A stretch of DNA of 64,000 nt from Callaeas wilsoni (taxonomy: Eukaryota; Chordata; Aves; Passeriformes; Callaeidae), in assembly GCA_013398955.1 (NCBI GenBank), contig VWPU01009690.1, positions 153,130-217,129 on the forward strand. Direction: 5' to 3'. The stretch's first letter is position 1, and every line of letters begins with the position of its first letter. Under the pieces are notes generated by a model. The model did no database searches. It saw only the letters and a program-made list of their open reading frames with translations, and had not been told where the DNA came from. Below are positions 26,000-38,758 of the stretch, piece after piece. The position numbers and the translations under genes are program-made.

Positions 26000-26350
26000 T
26001 CTGAGGGAAGCCTGCTCTAAAATAAGTTTTCTGTCAGGGCCTGTGGTTCCGTCAGGGGAAGCTGTTGTTCCTGAACGACTAAACCTGGTGGAAGGGACCT
26101 ATGCAGGTGCAGTTCATGGAGAACTGCAGCCTGTGGAAAGGACTCAGAGTTCATGGAGGACTGTCTCCTGTGGAAGAGACCACAGAGGAGCAGGGGATGA
26201 GTGTGAGGAAGAAGGAGCAGTGGAGAACATGTAGTGAACTGACTGCATCTCCATTCTGAAACAGAGAATTCCCGGGTAGAAGGAAGGGGTAGTGGGGCCT
26301 GAGGGAGTAAGATTATAGCAAAACATTAAATACTTAAAGAAGGTGTCCAT
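26000..26350 (+). mobile_element. degraded avian ERV LTR / 3' noncoding remnant, plus strand
   Basis: It contains the repeated module characteristic of a common bird ERV (ERVL-like, from memory): 'gcagttcatggagaactgc', then 'gttcatggaggactgtctcc', then 'ggagcaggggatgagtgtg' and 'gtagtgaactgactgc', in that order, followed by a G-rich 'gaaggaaggggtagtgggg' stretch. The open frame at 25995-26234 is fortuitous. Neither end nor target duplication can be placed, so truncation is likely. Family assignment is by recognition and was not verified. Confidence 0.62.
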
Positions 26351-26639
26351 CTAGGGAATCAATAACACTACTTGATGAAAACCATGTAGAAGGGATACTG
26401 AACACTGACAATATAACAGAAAAGAAGCTCAGGTCATTTTTCTACCAGACTTTGCTTGTGAAAACTTTGGAAAGATTTCTCTATTTGCCCTAGTCTTTGG
26501 GAGAAAAATCATAAATGAATTCAGTGAAGTTAGATGCTGGAATAGGCTGGCACAAACTTGAGAAATTAGAAGGAACTCACATATGAAATTGTCAGGTTCC
26601 TCTCTAAGGAGTGTAAATTATTTGTTGCAAAAGCCACTT
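26351..26639. other. non-genic spacer
   Basis: Short spacer between the LTR remnant and the ancient CR1. It may hold an unrecognisable 5' extension of the latter. Confidence 0.3.
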
Positions 26640-27965
26640 GTTAGAGGATGCTAGATGAAAACTGAAGGCACTTGCATCTGCCAGAAGGGCTCTAGAGAGC
26701 ACCCGAGAACTAGAAACAAACAGCTCTGACTTCAGCCTGTCAAACGGTCTGTAGTAAAGGAAATAGTCACTGATTGCATGGATGAATGCGGTCTGGTGAT
26801 AAACAGTCAACACAGTTTCTAAAATGGGAATGGCTGGGACAATGGCTTGATAGAGGTTTGTGAAGGTGTTAACCAACATGTGGATAAAGGCTATCCAGTG
26901 ATCATAACATATACAGATTTTTAATACCCTTGTTTGTTTTTTTTTCTTGCCAGATGAATATTTTTCAAGAAACTTAATTATTTGAAGATTGGAGGAATTC
27001 TCCCTTTTATAGACTGAAAGCAAATAAGGGATTAATCACAAAGCAGAGGATTTAGTGGTCATTGCACAGATGGGAGAACTCTGATAGCTTGTAATATTAT
27101 GGGGAACGCCAGTGGTTTTGTAGTGGGAATAAAATATCTTTCAGTGATCTCTAAGGTTTTGGAGGCCATTAGAGCTGAGCTGTCTTGGGTAGTCAGATGC
27201 CTTACTGCTGGCAAAAAATCCTCAATGCATTAGACCTCACAACATTGAGTGGGAAAGAAAAATGATGATAGATTTCAGTGTAGATACATGTGTAGGGAAA
27301 AAATAATCAAAACTGTACTTACAGGATGCTGATTTTGGAATGACAGTTGTAAGTCAGTAGGGTTATCTTGGAATTATCATTGACAGCTTTCTGAAGTCTA
27401 TAATTTCTGCATAGTGGCATTCACAAAAGTCAAGAAAATGCTCATCACAATCAGAAGGTGTAACAAGAACAGGATAGAGGCTGTCATTTTGGTGTTATAT
27501 AAAATCTTGATATGTTCTCATTGTGACTACTTTATGCATCTGTGTTCTCTGCATTTCCATCAAGGTTAAAAGGAGTTAGAAAAAGTGCAGAGCATTCGAA
27601 TGAGAGAGATAATGGAGTTAAATAAGTGACACTAAAATGGCTACAGGTCTACCATTGAAGAGGCAAATACAGAAACTGGCTATGAACTGAGTTAAGAAGG
27701 TGAAGTACAAGATAAATAGAGCACTGTTACTCACTAATAATAGGGCAAGAGGAGGGAGATATCAGTTTGAAAGAGGGAGAGGTAATTTTAAATCAGATTA
27801 TTATAAAAACAGTAATTAACTTCAGAAATTTGTTGCCACAGAAGGTTACTGAGGTAAATAATATCTACAGATTCACAAAATAGTGAAACAAACTTAAGAT
27901 AAAATGGTAAATGCATACTCAAGAACAGGCAGGAACATATCTTCTAACATCCTTAATTCTGTGAA
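26640..27965 (+). mobile_element. ancient CR1/L3-like LINE, plus strand
   Basis: A very diverged reverse-transcriptase region of the older, L3-like CR1 type shared across amniotes. Landmarks in order: 'aacagtcaacacagtttc' near 26800, 'gttaaccaacatgtggata' near 26868, 'cttggaattatcattgacagctttctgaa' near 27370, 'gtcaagaaaatgctcatcacaatcagaa' near 27430, 'agttagaaaaagtgcagagcattcgaatgag' near 27570, and the 3' part at 27770-27860 with 'aatttgttgccacagaagg'. Stops and frameshifts are everywhere. An open frame on the opposite strand at 26604-27023 is an accidental shadow. Confidence 0.65.
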
Positions 27966-27984
27966 TGTGGATACTGGGAAGTAG

Positions 27985-29340
27985 GCAAAGAATGCACCCC
28001 AAGATCAGATGCATCCCATAATCATGAAGGAGCTAGAAAACGAAGTTGCTAAGCTGCTCTCTATCATATTTGAAAAGTAGTTGCAGTCAAGTGAAATCCT
28101 TAGGGACTAGAAAAAGGGACACGTCACTTCAATATTTTAAAAGAGTAAGGAGGAGGACCCCGGGAACTACTGACCAGACCATTCCCAGTAAGGTGACTGA
28201 GCAGACCATCTTGGAAGACATGTCTAAACATATGGAAGATAGTGAGGTGATTATAGACAGCCAACATGCTTCACAAAGGGCAAATCATGCTTGACTGATC
28301 TGGTGACCATCTGCAACAAAGTTACTGCATCAATGAACAAAGGAAGAGCAACTGGTATAGTCTATGTAGACTTCTGTAAGGCTTTTGAAAAGGATTCAAC
28401 ATTCTGTTTGCAACATTGGAGAGATGGGTTTGACAGAAGGACTGTTAGATGGATAAAAAGCTGGCAGAAAGGGAGCTTTCAAATAATTGCAGTCAATGCC
28501 TCAGTGTCCAAGCGGAAACCAGAGAGGAGTGCTATCTCTCAATGATCCATATGGGTGACAGTGCTATATAAGATCTTCTTAAATGAGATAGACAGTAGGA
28601 ACTAATAAGTAACTTTGAGGATGACACCAAGCTGCCAAGCTAGTGGTGCAGTTGGTTTGCCAGAGGGAAGGAATACTCTCCAGAGGGACCTTGACAGGCT
28701 TGGTCAGTGGGCCCATGAGAAGCTCACGAAGTTCAACAGGCCAAGGCAGAGTGCTGCCTCTAGTTCTGAGCAGGTTCAGAAGAGGGCCACAAAAAGGCTC
28801 AGGGGGCTGGAATAATTCTCCTATGAAATTATGTTGTTAGAGCTGTGGTAGTTGAGCCTGGAGGAAATAAAGCTTGTTTTTAGAGCTGTTCAGCCTGGAG
28901 GAAATATGGCTTGTTTTTAGAGTTGTTCAGCCTGGAGGAAATAGGGCTTGTTTTTAGAGTTGTTCAGCCTGGAGGAAATATGGCTTCCAGGAGACCTTAG
29001 TATGGCCTTGTTTTGTATAGAAGGGGCTTACAAAAATGATAGAGAAAGACTTTTTACCAAGGCCTATAGTGACAGCACAAGGGGTAACAGTTTTAAACTG
29101 AAAGAAGATAAGTTTAGGCTGGGCATAAAGAAGGAGTTCTTTACTGTGAGAATGGTCAGGCACTGGAACAGGTGGCTGAGAGAAGTTGTGGATGCCCTGT
29201 TCCTGGAAGAGTTCCAGGTAAGGCTGGATGGGTCTTTGAGCAACATGGTCTAGTAGGAGGTGTTCTTGTCTGTGACAGGGTGATGGACTAGATGATCTTC
29301 AGAGGTCCCTTCTGACACAAACCATTCTATGATTCTGTGA
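27985..29340 (+). mobile_element. CR1 LINE, RT to 3' end, plus strand
   Basis: The best-preserved CR1 here. It starts before the reverse transcriptase fingers ('gatcagatgcatccc'). It then carries motif A as VYVDFCKAFE (28364-28393), the catalytic aspartate being retained. Motif C reads NFEDDTKL at about 28611-28634, where CR1 normally has FADDTKL. The order continues through 'gaccttgacaggcttggtcag', 'ggttcagaagagggccac', 'acaaggggtaacagttttaaactg' and 'aggcactggaacaggtgg' to the end 'ccattctatgattctgtga'. Frameshifts near 28290 and 28545 break ORF2. A 37-bp unit is tandemly repeated within it (listed). It abuts the 3' end of the older L3-like copy in the same orientation. Confidence 0.95.
28846..28986 (+). 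repeat. 37-bp minisatellite inside CR1
   Basis: A unit containing GTTCAGCCTGGAGGAAATA and ending GGCTTGTTTTTA is repeated at exact 37-bp spacing, with copies starting at about 28846 (diverged), 28883, 28920 and 28957. The last copy runs back into ordinary CR1 ('tccaggagacctta'). The unit derives from the normal CR1 sequence 'gttgttcagcctggag', present once in other copies, so it arose by duplication after insertion or in the source element. Confidence 0.95.
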
Positions 29341-30472
29341 CTATGAATGCATGGAATGAACTTCTACTGTCACTACCACATGAAAAAGTATTGCACTGAA
29401 CAGAGTATAGTTCTGCTTGAGTACGGTATTTCTGATGTTCTTATGTAACCTAAGTAGTTATAACAAACTGAGATACAAAACATATCCAACAACAACTCTT
29501 TCTGTGGTTTAGTAGACAAATGACATCATAATGAAAGGGGAAGAAATGGTGAGTATTGGTAAAAGAAGCAGAGAATAAATCAGATCTTTTTCTAATACAT
29601 AATTTCATTCTTTGCTTTTTAATCAATAAGGAAAAGATGAATAAAATCTGAAATATTTCACTGTACAATATAAATTCTTTAATTTTCTGTAAGCATCATT
29701 TAAATCTTCTCTAACTGTTTTAGTCTCTCAGTTTACATCACCTATCAAAAAAATATTTTGGCCACTATTAATTTTCATAATATTTTTGGGCCAAAAGTAA
29801 ACTGGCCCAAAGTAAATGCCCTATTCGTTTCATAATTTTTTACACATTTCCCGTGGAAATCTTATAGATACTTTTGATATTAAGAACAACTGGGTATTTT
29901 GGGATGCAGTCACAGAATTAGACATTTTTCTGACTGATTTAGCATGCTTTCACAAAACTTATCTAGAAGTATAAGTTGTTTCAAAAAAATAGATATCAAA
30001 CTAGTCAGAGTAAAAATAGAATTAGTCTACCAATTTGTATTACGAAAGTTATGAAATAACATCCATAGTAAATTTCAAAAATGCTTTAGCTTTGCTCATC
30101 TTTTAGAATCATTACTTTTATATAGTGCTATACATCTGAGATTGAATAAAACATTAGGCTCAAATGAGACATTGACAGAATGCAATGTGATACTGAAATA
30201 GCCTAAAAAGGATGTGCAAAATTCCAGAATTTTCAATAAGATGAGGATAAATTAGCAATGCAAACACAAAACATAGGGCTTGTGATTGGGCTTATGCTTG
30301 CAAAGTTTGGGGTTTTTTAAAATCCTTTTTTTATAAAGAAGTTACTTCGAATTTCATTTTCCAAATAATAACAAATTTTACATATTCCTCAACACTTCAG
30401 CTAGGCAAAGTATTATGAATGTGAAAGGAGCCATTTTAGGAATAAAAAACTAAAGGTTAATTACCCAGTTCC

Positions 30473-30513
30473 ATATATATGTATATATACATGTGTTTAT
30501 ATATGTATGTATG
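30473..30513. repeat. TA/TG-rich microsatellite
   Basis: Imperfect alternation of TA, GTATATATAC and TATG units. The GTATATATAC core is self-complementary. Confidence 0.85.
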
Positions 30514-33500
30514 GTATCTGAATATAATTTTACTGAAAGAAAAAATAAACAACATTTCTGCATGTGCTACTGAAATGTGGAACTGTGAAGTAAACAAATC
30601 ATTAATCCACAGTGGTATGCCATTATCATCTACTTTTTAACTGTATTTTATATATCATGTGTTTAAGTATATTTCAATATGTCAAAATTTAATATTGATA
30701 CAGAATAAGTTTACAGTTTGGAGATCTGGATTCTAGTGAAAAACAGTGGAAAAATCAGAAAAAATCCAGCTTTGATTCTGTTTTGATGTAGGGAATAGTC
30801 TTCGGCCAAATATTATTTTTTTGTGGACTTTGCATGTCAACAATGCAACTCAGAGAAACAGGAACCAGAAGGGTTTGGAATTTATACATAGTCCACATGA
30901 TTCTTATTTCAGAGCAGAAGGTTGCAGCACATGGGTGTGGGTTGCTAGTTTATGCTCATGGTTGTTCACTTTTTTATTCCTTTAAAATTTTTGTTCGAAG
31001 ATTAGATTTCAGAAGACAGGATACAGATGAATATTGAAAAAAGTACCATACAGTTTTCAGTGAAGTGGGAAAAAAATATATGCTCACCATATAATTACAG
31101 TTTCTGTAAATTTAGTTTTGAAAGAGAAAAAGCTAACTGCACCTGAGCATTTCACAGTAACTGATATGCCTTTCAAATAATTTCTTAAGTTCCAATATTT
31201 TCTTTGTTATATAAAGCAGAAGAATCAGTGATTCACCTTTTTTTTTTTTTTAACCAGGAACTAAACAAACTATTACCTGCACTGTACCTACTTTTTTCCT
31301 TTCAAAGTTCTAATTTAGTAAATGATTTCGTACTATAGAAAAAAAAAAAGGAGAAGGGGGCAAAAAGCTGATTTAGCCTATCCTGACACTTCCTTGATTT
31401 GAACTGCCATTTTATATTTAGAACACCATACTCACTGAGCATGAAGCTCTAAGTAATTGCACCTCTTAAAATTCTGATAAATGGAATATCAGATTTCTTA
31501 TTTTGATTAAACAACTCTCAACACTACCAAAATGAACATATGAAAAACCTGCAATGAGGAGAAAATCTTCTAGTTCCATAACTGCATTACGTTTCTTTTC
31601 CTCCTATTTTGCAAGTTTTTTTCTTTCAAATGAAAGGGAGAGCAGGAAGGTTTTGAAGTGGTGCTTGCCATCCACTTGCAGTGTAGAAACAGTTCGTCTA
31701 ACCCAACAAGTTTCGCAGACCACTGTGTTTCTGGGATTAATACCGTTCTCACTTAATTTCAGCCACAGCACTCAAAAGCAAACTGTAGTCTCTTGATATT
31801 ACTACGATATGATGGTTAAATGCATTATAAGAGCTGTAGACAACCATTTGCCATGTAGATATTAATTCCCAACTTTCCCCTCCATCATCATGAGAGGAGC
31901 AGACAAGAAGTGTTTCTAATGCTCTGAATCATGAAGTTGATGTCTCCAGCTGCCCTAGATCACTATTATGGAGCTGAAGTACCAAGCCGTGGCATGAAGC
32001 TTTTGACCATTGTACTTTTCCAAGTGGTGCCTAAATTAGAGAATCTTACAGAAAAAATAATTTCTTAATCCTTATTGCTTTCTTCATCAGTGACTGTAGG
32101 TATACATTTATCTCATTTAAAAGTAGCTTGGTACTCCCATTTGTGGCTTCTCTGCAGACCATGGGAAAAAACTTCCATTGCTGTTTCCCCACAGCTTTTC
32201 TCTACCTTGAAGTAGGCTACTATAGAAGAAAGAGAAGGAATAGAATTGGAGAATTAAATGGCATTTTAGACTCTTTTCTCTGTAGGCTCATTAAATTTTA
32301 CAAATGACAGAAGTGAAGATGAGAGGAAAGTATTGCTTAGAGTTGGTTACAGTTTTTTTGCAGAGGCCTTAGTTAAAGCTGTAAGATCTTTATTTTTTGT
32401 ACTACCTAAAGCAGCTTCTAAAAGCAAGTAGCCTAAAAAAATCCATTAATACTGGTCCCAAAACACAACACTAATGTTTTTATTCAAATATGGGACAAAA
32501 CCTTGCTGAATTAATCCAAGACATGATTTCAAGTTTCTGCATAGATAATTTCAAAGACAAATTCAGACAATTTCAAAGAGATCTTACGGCGATTTTTAGA
32601 ATGTTTTTCTGATATAATGCACTTTCATTTCTGTTTTAAATTGACTGCTAATCACAGAAATGATTCAGAGCACTGACAGAAGTATGCCTTCTCTCACAGA
32701 GCCACTGAATGACTGCTAAACCACAGCTGTGATATAAAGATGGGAAGTTGTGCCAGTAGATCACAACAATTACAATAATCAAATAAATACAGCCAGAATC
32801 AAAATCTAGTCAATGGTTTTGCTACATGAACAAAGGCTACTGACAGCAGCAAATATGAGCACATGTTTGTAAGTGTGAGCCACTGGAATATTCGTATTTA
32901 CATTTAAGTTTTCAAAACAAAGATTAGATTATTTTTAATTGTGTGTGACTTATAACTGACACCAGCTTCTGTTGATTTATTTTATGTCTTCTCAAGCATA
33001 TCTCTGTTGTGAATCATCCCTTTGTTAACAATGCTTTCTTTTAAAAGCTAATCTAAAGTTTTCACCGATTTCCCATATATGCATAAGCCTGCCTAAATCA
33101 ATTATGTTGTCAGAAACATGGAATTGGCAAGCATCGTAGATAGGTAAATTATCCACCCACAGACAAGTGCAGAGAAAAATATATAGATGTGCAAGGGTAA
33201 GAATTTTTTAGCTCACCAACATTTGAAAGAGCAAACAATAAGGCCCTCAGAGCATTTTAATTGCTGTATATCACAGTACTTGCAATAGGTTGTCAATAAA
33301 TCATTGATATTGACTCTCATGTCTAGATCCTAATAATCAATTACTGCATTAGTTTTTAATGGTAGATAATATGTCGTACTACTTTAAAGATACACCTATT
33401 ACATTTTATGGATATGAACTAGGCTATTTGCCTATGTAGTTCAGCTGCAAATTTCAGATTACAACAGAAGTTTTGACCTACTTATTGAGAGCAAGTTTTA

Positions 33501-36385
33501 TTTATATTTTTTTCTGGTAAAAGTCATCTGGTAATACAGAATGTCTCCTCAAGTTTCATTCTGGCAATTACTGTAAAAGATGGAATATAAACACCCAAGC
33601 TGGCTACTACCCTGTAAGGAAAGCATCTTCTTTTTGACTTGAAGGCTCACTAAAATCAAATGTGATAACAGGCAAGAAGTCACTCTCAAGCTATACTACT
33701 TTTCTCTTCTTCAAGGACTGAATATTTACTGATATACTTCAAAGAGTCAGCCTATAATTCTGTTTTTATTTTTGGAAAACATGAAAGCAGAGATGGGGTG
33801 GTCTAATAGCAAATAAGGGAGGGTAAAATTATCATTTTAAAAAAATCTATACAAGCTGTAGACTAACAGCTAAACAAAATCCCCTTAAATATTAGAATTC
33901 CTGACAGCTGCAAGAACAAGAATCTACAATGGTTGTAGCCAGTACTATGCAACACTGAACCGTGTAATTTACATCTTAGTGAAATTAAACATAGTATAAT
34001 GGCTTAGCTTCCAGGCAACAATACTATTAAATTTGCTGTAGCAGATTATGACATCATCTGAAACCCCAGGATACACTTTCAAGCCAGCTATTATGCTTGT
34101 AATATGTACTGCTTTTCTGGTTAGTTTTTCATTTAATTCATTGCAAGGATTATATTTTTCAATGGCTGCACACGCTATCCAGCAGAATGGCTCTAGAATA
34201 TCGGTGAGCCAAAGTAATGTCACTTAGGGAACAGAAGTGATATTATTATAAGGGGAAAGAGGTCAATAAATGAGTTGGTATCACTCAAACTGTACTTGTT
34301 ATACCTGTAATATGCATTCTCTTCACTTTTCTTATCCAAGATGTCTTTTATTTTGCCAAAAAATGCTTCTGAAGTTTCTATGTTTTTAAATTCCTACAGT
34401 TATAAAACTGTGTATTTAGTAGAATAAAGAGATTAAGGTGCAAGATAAATAAGGGGTTATTAGAATAGAATAGAATCTTGTGAAGACCCTAGATGAATGT
34501 GAAAGCAGTTTTCCTTATTGATGGCAGCACAACAATCTCACCTAGGAAGATTTTCTGTGATCAGGGCTCCACTGGTTATTGCCTCAGCTGCCTACTGGTC
34601 TGGGCTCTGGTTCTTTGATGACCTGCTAAAAGCAGTTTCACAACTTGAATGGTATCCAGATGGGTGGGGTAAACTGTTATAAACTGCTATTCTGCCTTGA
34701 GTGGTGAGAATAATAAATTATGTTCCTGTCAATGTTTAAATGCATGTTTAACTGTACTCATCCAAGGAGTTGGTGAACCTACACAGGCAGTAATATTTTG
34801 TATGTGCATAGAAATGTGAGAAAGATTCTCTTGAGGCCAATATTCAAAGTGTCTAAAATCATCAGTGTCCAGCTCTCTGAACCTGGCAGCCCCATCATCT
34901 TTTCTTGCCATAAATTTCAAAAATTGCATGCCAAAAAAATGTATATGAGGTACCACAAAGTTTAAAAGTTATTTATCTTTCTAGCTCTACAAACAACTAT
35001 ATGCGTGTCATATGTTTCTGTATACGGCTTAAGAGCAGGCAACCAGCTTTCCATGTAACTTCTGACTGGATGAGCTGTTCCTTAGTTACAGATTAGTATT
35101 GATTTCAGTGCCAGGAGTCTTACAGAGCTAATCTTTATTGCCACTGAGCAGGTTTATCAAAAGTTACATCCTTGTCCTTCGATGTCCTTTGTCAATGCCA
35201 GTGCCTCGATTGGTGAATTATTTAGCTAAATGTGGATATATTTTCCCTCTTCAATGTTCACCTGCCAGAAAAGTATTTTATTGAAATATGCCCTTTCTTT
35301 TTTCACTGAATCAAAGGTATCAGTCACACTCTCGATAGTTTGCCTTTTGTACACATAGATTTGTTAAAATAAAGAAGTGTTTGAATTCAGGTATAGATTG
35401 ATCACAATTCATAATCAAACTCACTGATCTATTTGTGTGCTCTTTTCAAAGATTCCTGTGGCATAAGCAAAATATTTTTCTAAGTAACAGTAGTAATTGA
35501 GATGTAAACTGATGATTTCACAGCCTTACTTGCCTGCAACTATGTTATTATTCCATTGGCTTCTAAGTAAAAGTAATGGGTAATAGTAAGTTCTCAGCTG
35601 TGGTTATCTTTATTTATAATCTCATAATGATGCTTTTGCATGTCATACTCATAAGGTGGAGGAATTGTAGTCTTTTCACTAGAAATAACCAGAAGATATG
35701 CTCTAAGAATGCAACTAATGCAAGAACAGACCTAGAGGTGGTCAGAAGAGAGTCCCCCTTCAATGCCAACAAATCCTCAGTTTGACCTGTTTCCTTTTGC
35801 CAAACCAGTCCTATTTATTTGCACCACTGGCTGAAAAAGACAAGTTAAACTAGTTTTACTAGAGTCAGAAACATAATCTGGTCACTCCACTGAGTCGCCT
35901 ATTCCAAAATGTTCTTAGCGCTCCAGGCTGTGAAGAAAGACCCTGCGTGTAGTCTCTGAGCAAAGGTCAACGCAGTGCAGGTTTCCTATAGCTCACAGGG
36001 AGTAGTGAAGCAGCTAGTGAATGTTACAGTTCTTTTGGCTGCCATCATTACCTAAGTAATGGCAGCTGATGAATCCATACTCTTTTTATTCTTTCACCAG
36101 CTAAGTATGTTTTCTTCATTGACAGAAGTGTTTGTAGATAGAAAAAGTGTATGGCTGAGAAGGGATGAGTTTTGCAATCAGAACAGAAAAACATTCCAGG
36201 AGACTTTTATCTCTCTTGTTAATAAAAAACAAACAAATATATCAATAAATTTGGAGATGAATCTCAAATTCATCACCCTTTCATACATGTCATTGGTTCT
36301 TCCATGTTCCTGCTATAGCTTCAAAGTCCTAGATTCTAAAGCATTTTATTATAGTAAGCAAACAAAACCAATTCTCCTCCCGCTC

Positions 36386-36428
36386 AAAAAAAAAATAAAA
36401 AAGAAAAAGAAGAAAGAAAATGAAAAAT
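36386..36428. repeat. A-rich simple tract
   Basis: A run of A interrupted by T and G (AAAAATAAAAAAGAAAAAGA-like). No recognisable retroposed body lies directly upstream, so it is low-complexity DNA and not a clear poly(A) tail. Confidence 0.7.
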
Positions 36429-38587
36429 CTAAACTTGCCCTGGAAGAGAAACTAGTTACATTAGCTCAGCTCACTGTATAACAGGTAATGCCTTTGAAGT
36501 CTATTACACAAAAGCAAAACTAGACACTGACAATTGTATTTACAATTATTACAGAAGAGAAACAAATATCTGAGAGACTGATGGGCAGTTGTCAATTTCT
36601 GCTATCGTTCACAAAGTTGCTTTTAAGCAGGCTTATAAGAGGGGCATTGCAGAGACTCAAAAGCAGACAGGTATAAGAAGTGAAATCAATGTCCATAGGC
36701 AAAGCCTGAAAGAGACAATCCTTTTAGCCTAGACTGCTACCTCTTTTACCTCCATCACTGCAAGCAAAGCAACATGTTGCTGAGCCATTTTGTTAATTCT
36801 TTGATATTTTTCCTCTTATTCCATTTATTCTTTGATAGCTGTTGGTATTAAAACTGATGTTTGCAAAACTTAGTGAGTTGATTAATAGGTATTTTATACA
36901 TCTGGTATTTCCTCATAAAAGACTGGTAAACTTATTTCAATTATCATACCACCAACAAGGATGCAATCTGTTCACAATGGCTGTTTACGAGTGGCTGCTT
37001 TGGGTAATGGCTGTTTTCTTAGCATGGGAAATGAAATATAATATTATTAAACAGAGATATGCAGAATGGTGTGTCAACTTATCCATCTTCCTGATGTTTA
37101 TAGGCTTAATTTTTTGTAATGTTTATTTTATTTTATGGGACCAAACGTTAAAGTATCACTTATTTGAAAGCATCTAATTTCTTTTATTTTTGTTTTAATG
37201 TCCTTGAATATTAGCATCCACAAATTCATGTGCAATCAGTGCAGAAAACCTGTGGTAGGTACTCTATTAATCCTATTTAGAGAAACATGTTGTAATGAGA
37301 GAGATAATGAACCAAGCAGTCTAATTTTTTTATGTTTTACCCACAAGGCTAAGGTTGTTTTTTTTGGTGATTTTGTTTTAACAAATCACCTGTAAAATGT
37401 CTTAAAATGAAGCATTATAATCTCAAAATTGCTATGAAAATGCAGTGTAGATGAGAAAGCAGGAAGTGCAAATGTAAGACTGGGTGGTGAAGAAACAGAC
37501 ATGAATATTCTAAAGATTTTAAGCATAACAATAATTAAAATTATGTTAGATTAATACCTCAGGTGGTGAAAGCACTGTGGAACAAATTCAGCTGCTCAGG
37601 AATCATTAAAGTACAACTATTTATTTTTTGAGCAGGGAAAGAGGTTTTTTTAGATCTGCAAATCTACCCATCAAACAATACCTTCTTAGATTTCAGTAAA
37701 TAATATTTGAAATGCTAAATATATCAGAGCACTTTCATAAACCACTTACATGTCTAACAGAAACAGTATCTGTTTCAGATACTCAGATATTTAAGTCTAA
37801 CATATACAGATTTGAATTTTGATTAAAGTTTAATTTGGGTGAATAAGAGAGAAATTATTTATTTAAAATATAAAAAATTCTTTTTTATTTCTTTAAAATA
37901 TAAATGGATAATGAAAACATAAATGCTTCTAAAATTTTAAAGAGCTTTCAAAACTAAAGTCTTCAACAGATGATATCTCAGAATGCAGGCAGACATAGGG
38001 ACACAAACAGCAGATATCATGTAGATGCTCCTGCGGAGTAAAAACTTCTTGTCGCCTGCCATCATACAAGTCACTGCTGCTAAGAAAACTATTTAGGAGG
38101 GAATGTTTCCTTTATCTTCTTCCCTCGCACCCAGTAGACATAGGCTGAATGTTTTGGTGTCTGCCATCATGTATTTTTGTCTCTTAGCGTGTAAACCTTG
38201 ACTACTGGTAGTGATACCACTTTTGCTCTGCTGTCAGCTTTGACCTCTGAATCTGCTATAGCTCCTTAGAGTAAATGTGGATGTGTTCTGCAGCTGTTTA
38301 GATAATATCTCCTTCCCCCTCACATAATTATTCGCACAGTACTTAGTTCTTGTGGGCTTCAGCTTCTCAGCAATGTCTTAATACAGAGCAATAGCTGAGG
38401 ATTTTTCATAAGGAACTATGTTTCTGGTTTCCTAAGATTAAATAGTATGAGATAAATATTGTTTCAAAAGCATTATCATCACTACTGCTAAAGGCAGGCC
38501 ACTCTAAACATGCCACTGAAGTTTTGCCTCTGAAAGCCTCTGAAAGCCTTAGTTTTACAAAGCCAAACTGACTTCACTAATGCTTAC

Positions 38588-38706
38588 CTGAGCTCCAACA
38601 ACTTCAGCTACAAAGGCTACCTGAAATGTCTCTTTGCTTATTGCATAAGGCTGACTCGTTTTGATTGTGGTTTTTGATATGAAATTAATGAGATTTTTAG
38701 TCTCTA
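38588..38706 (-). other. candidate coding exon (119 nt)
   Basis: On the minus strand a pyrimidine-rich acceptor (CTTCTGGCATCTTTGGCTATGCAG, split here only by reading) precedes 119 nt ending at a textbook donor, GCTCAG|GTAAGC. The only open frame enters in phase 1 and leaves in phase 0, reading ETKNLINFISKTTIK, TSQPYAISKETFQ and VAFVAEVVGAQ. Alternatively translation could start at the ATG at 38758, giving a hydrophobic signal-peptide-like start MVLLTSLLCSSGIFGYA, with the same donor ending a first exon. I recognise no family. Chance remains possible. Confidence 0.35.
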
Positions 38707-38758
38707 CTGCATAGCCAAAGATGCCAGAAGAACAAAGAAGGGAGGTTAAAAGGACCAT

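Larger units (their letters stand above)
29341..38587. other. AT-rich non-genic stretch
   Basis: No gene or confident transposon. It holds a TA/TG microsatellite at 30473-30513, T- and A-runs near 31240 and 31340, and an A-rich tract at about 36386-36428. The larger open frames (36059-36481, 36842-37177 on plus; 33969-34223 on minus) are AT-driven, lack motifs and are not supported as genes. A short AGAAT repeat sits at 34460-34476. Confidence 0.5.

Noticed and set aside
26604..27023. Minus-strand 139-codon open frame
   Set aside because: It is antisense to the ancient plus-strand CR1/L3-like reverse transcriptase region.
36059..36481. Plus-strand 140-codon open frame
   Set aside because: It ends in a lysine run encoded by the A-rich tract and has no domain.
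36842..37177. Plus-strand 111-codon hydrophobic open frame
   Set aside because: AT-driven composition gives hydrophobic residues by default. There is no motif, splice context or neighbouring gene, and the frame is of a length expected by chance in this window.
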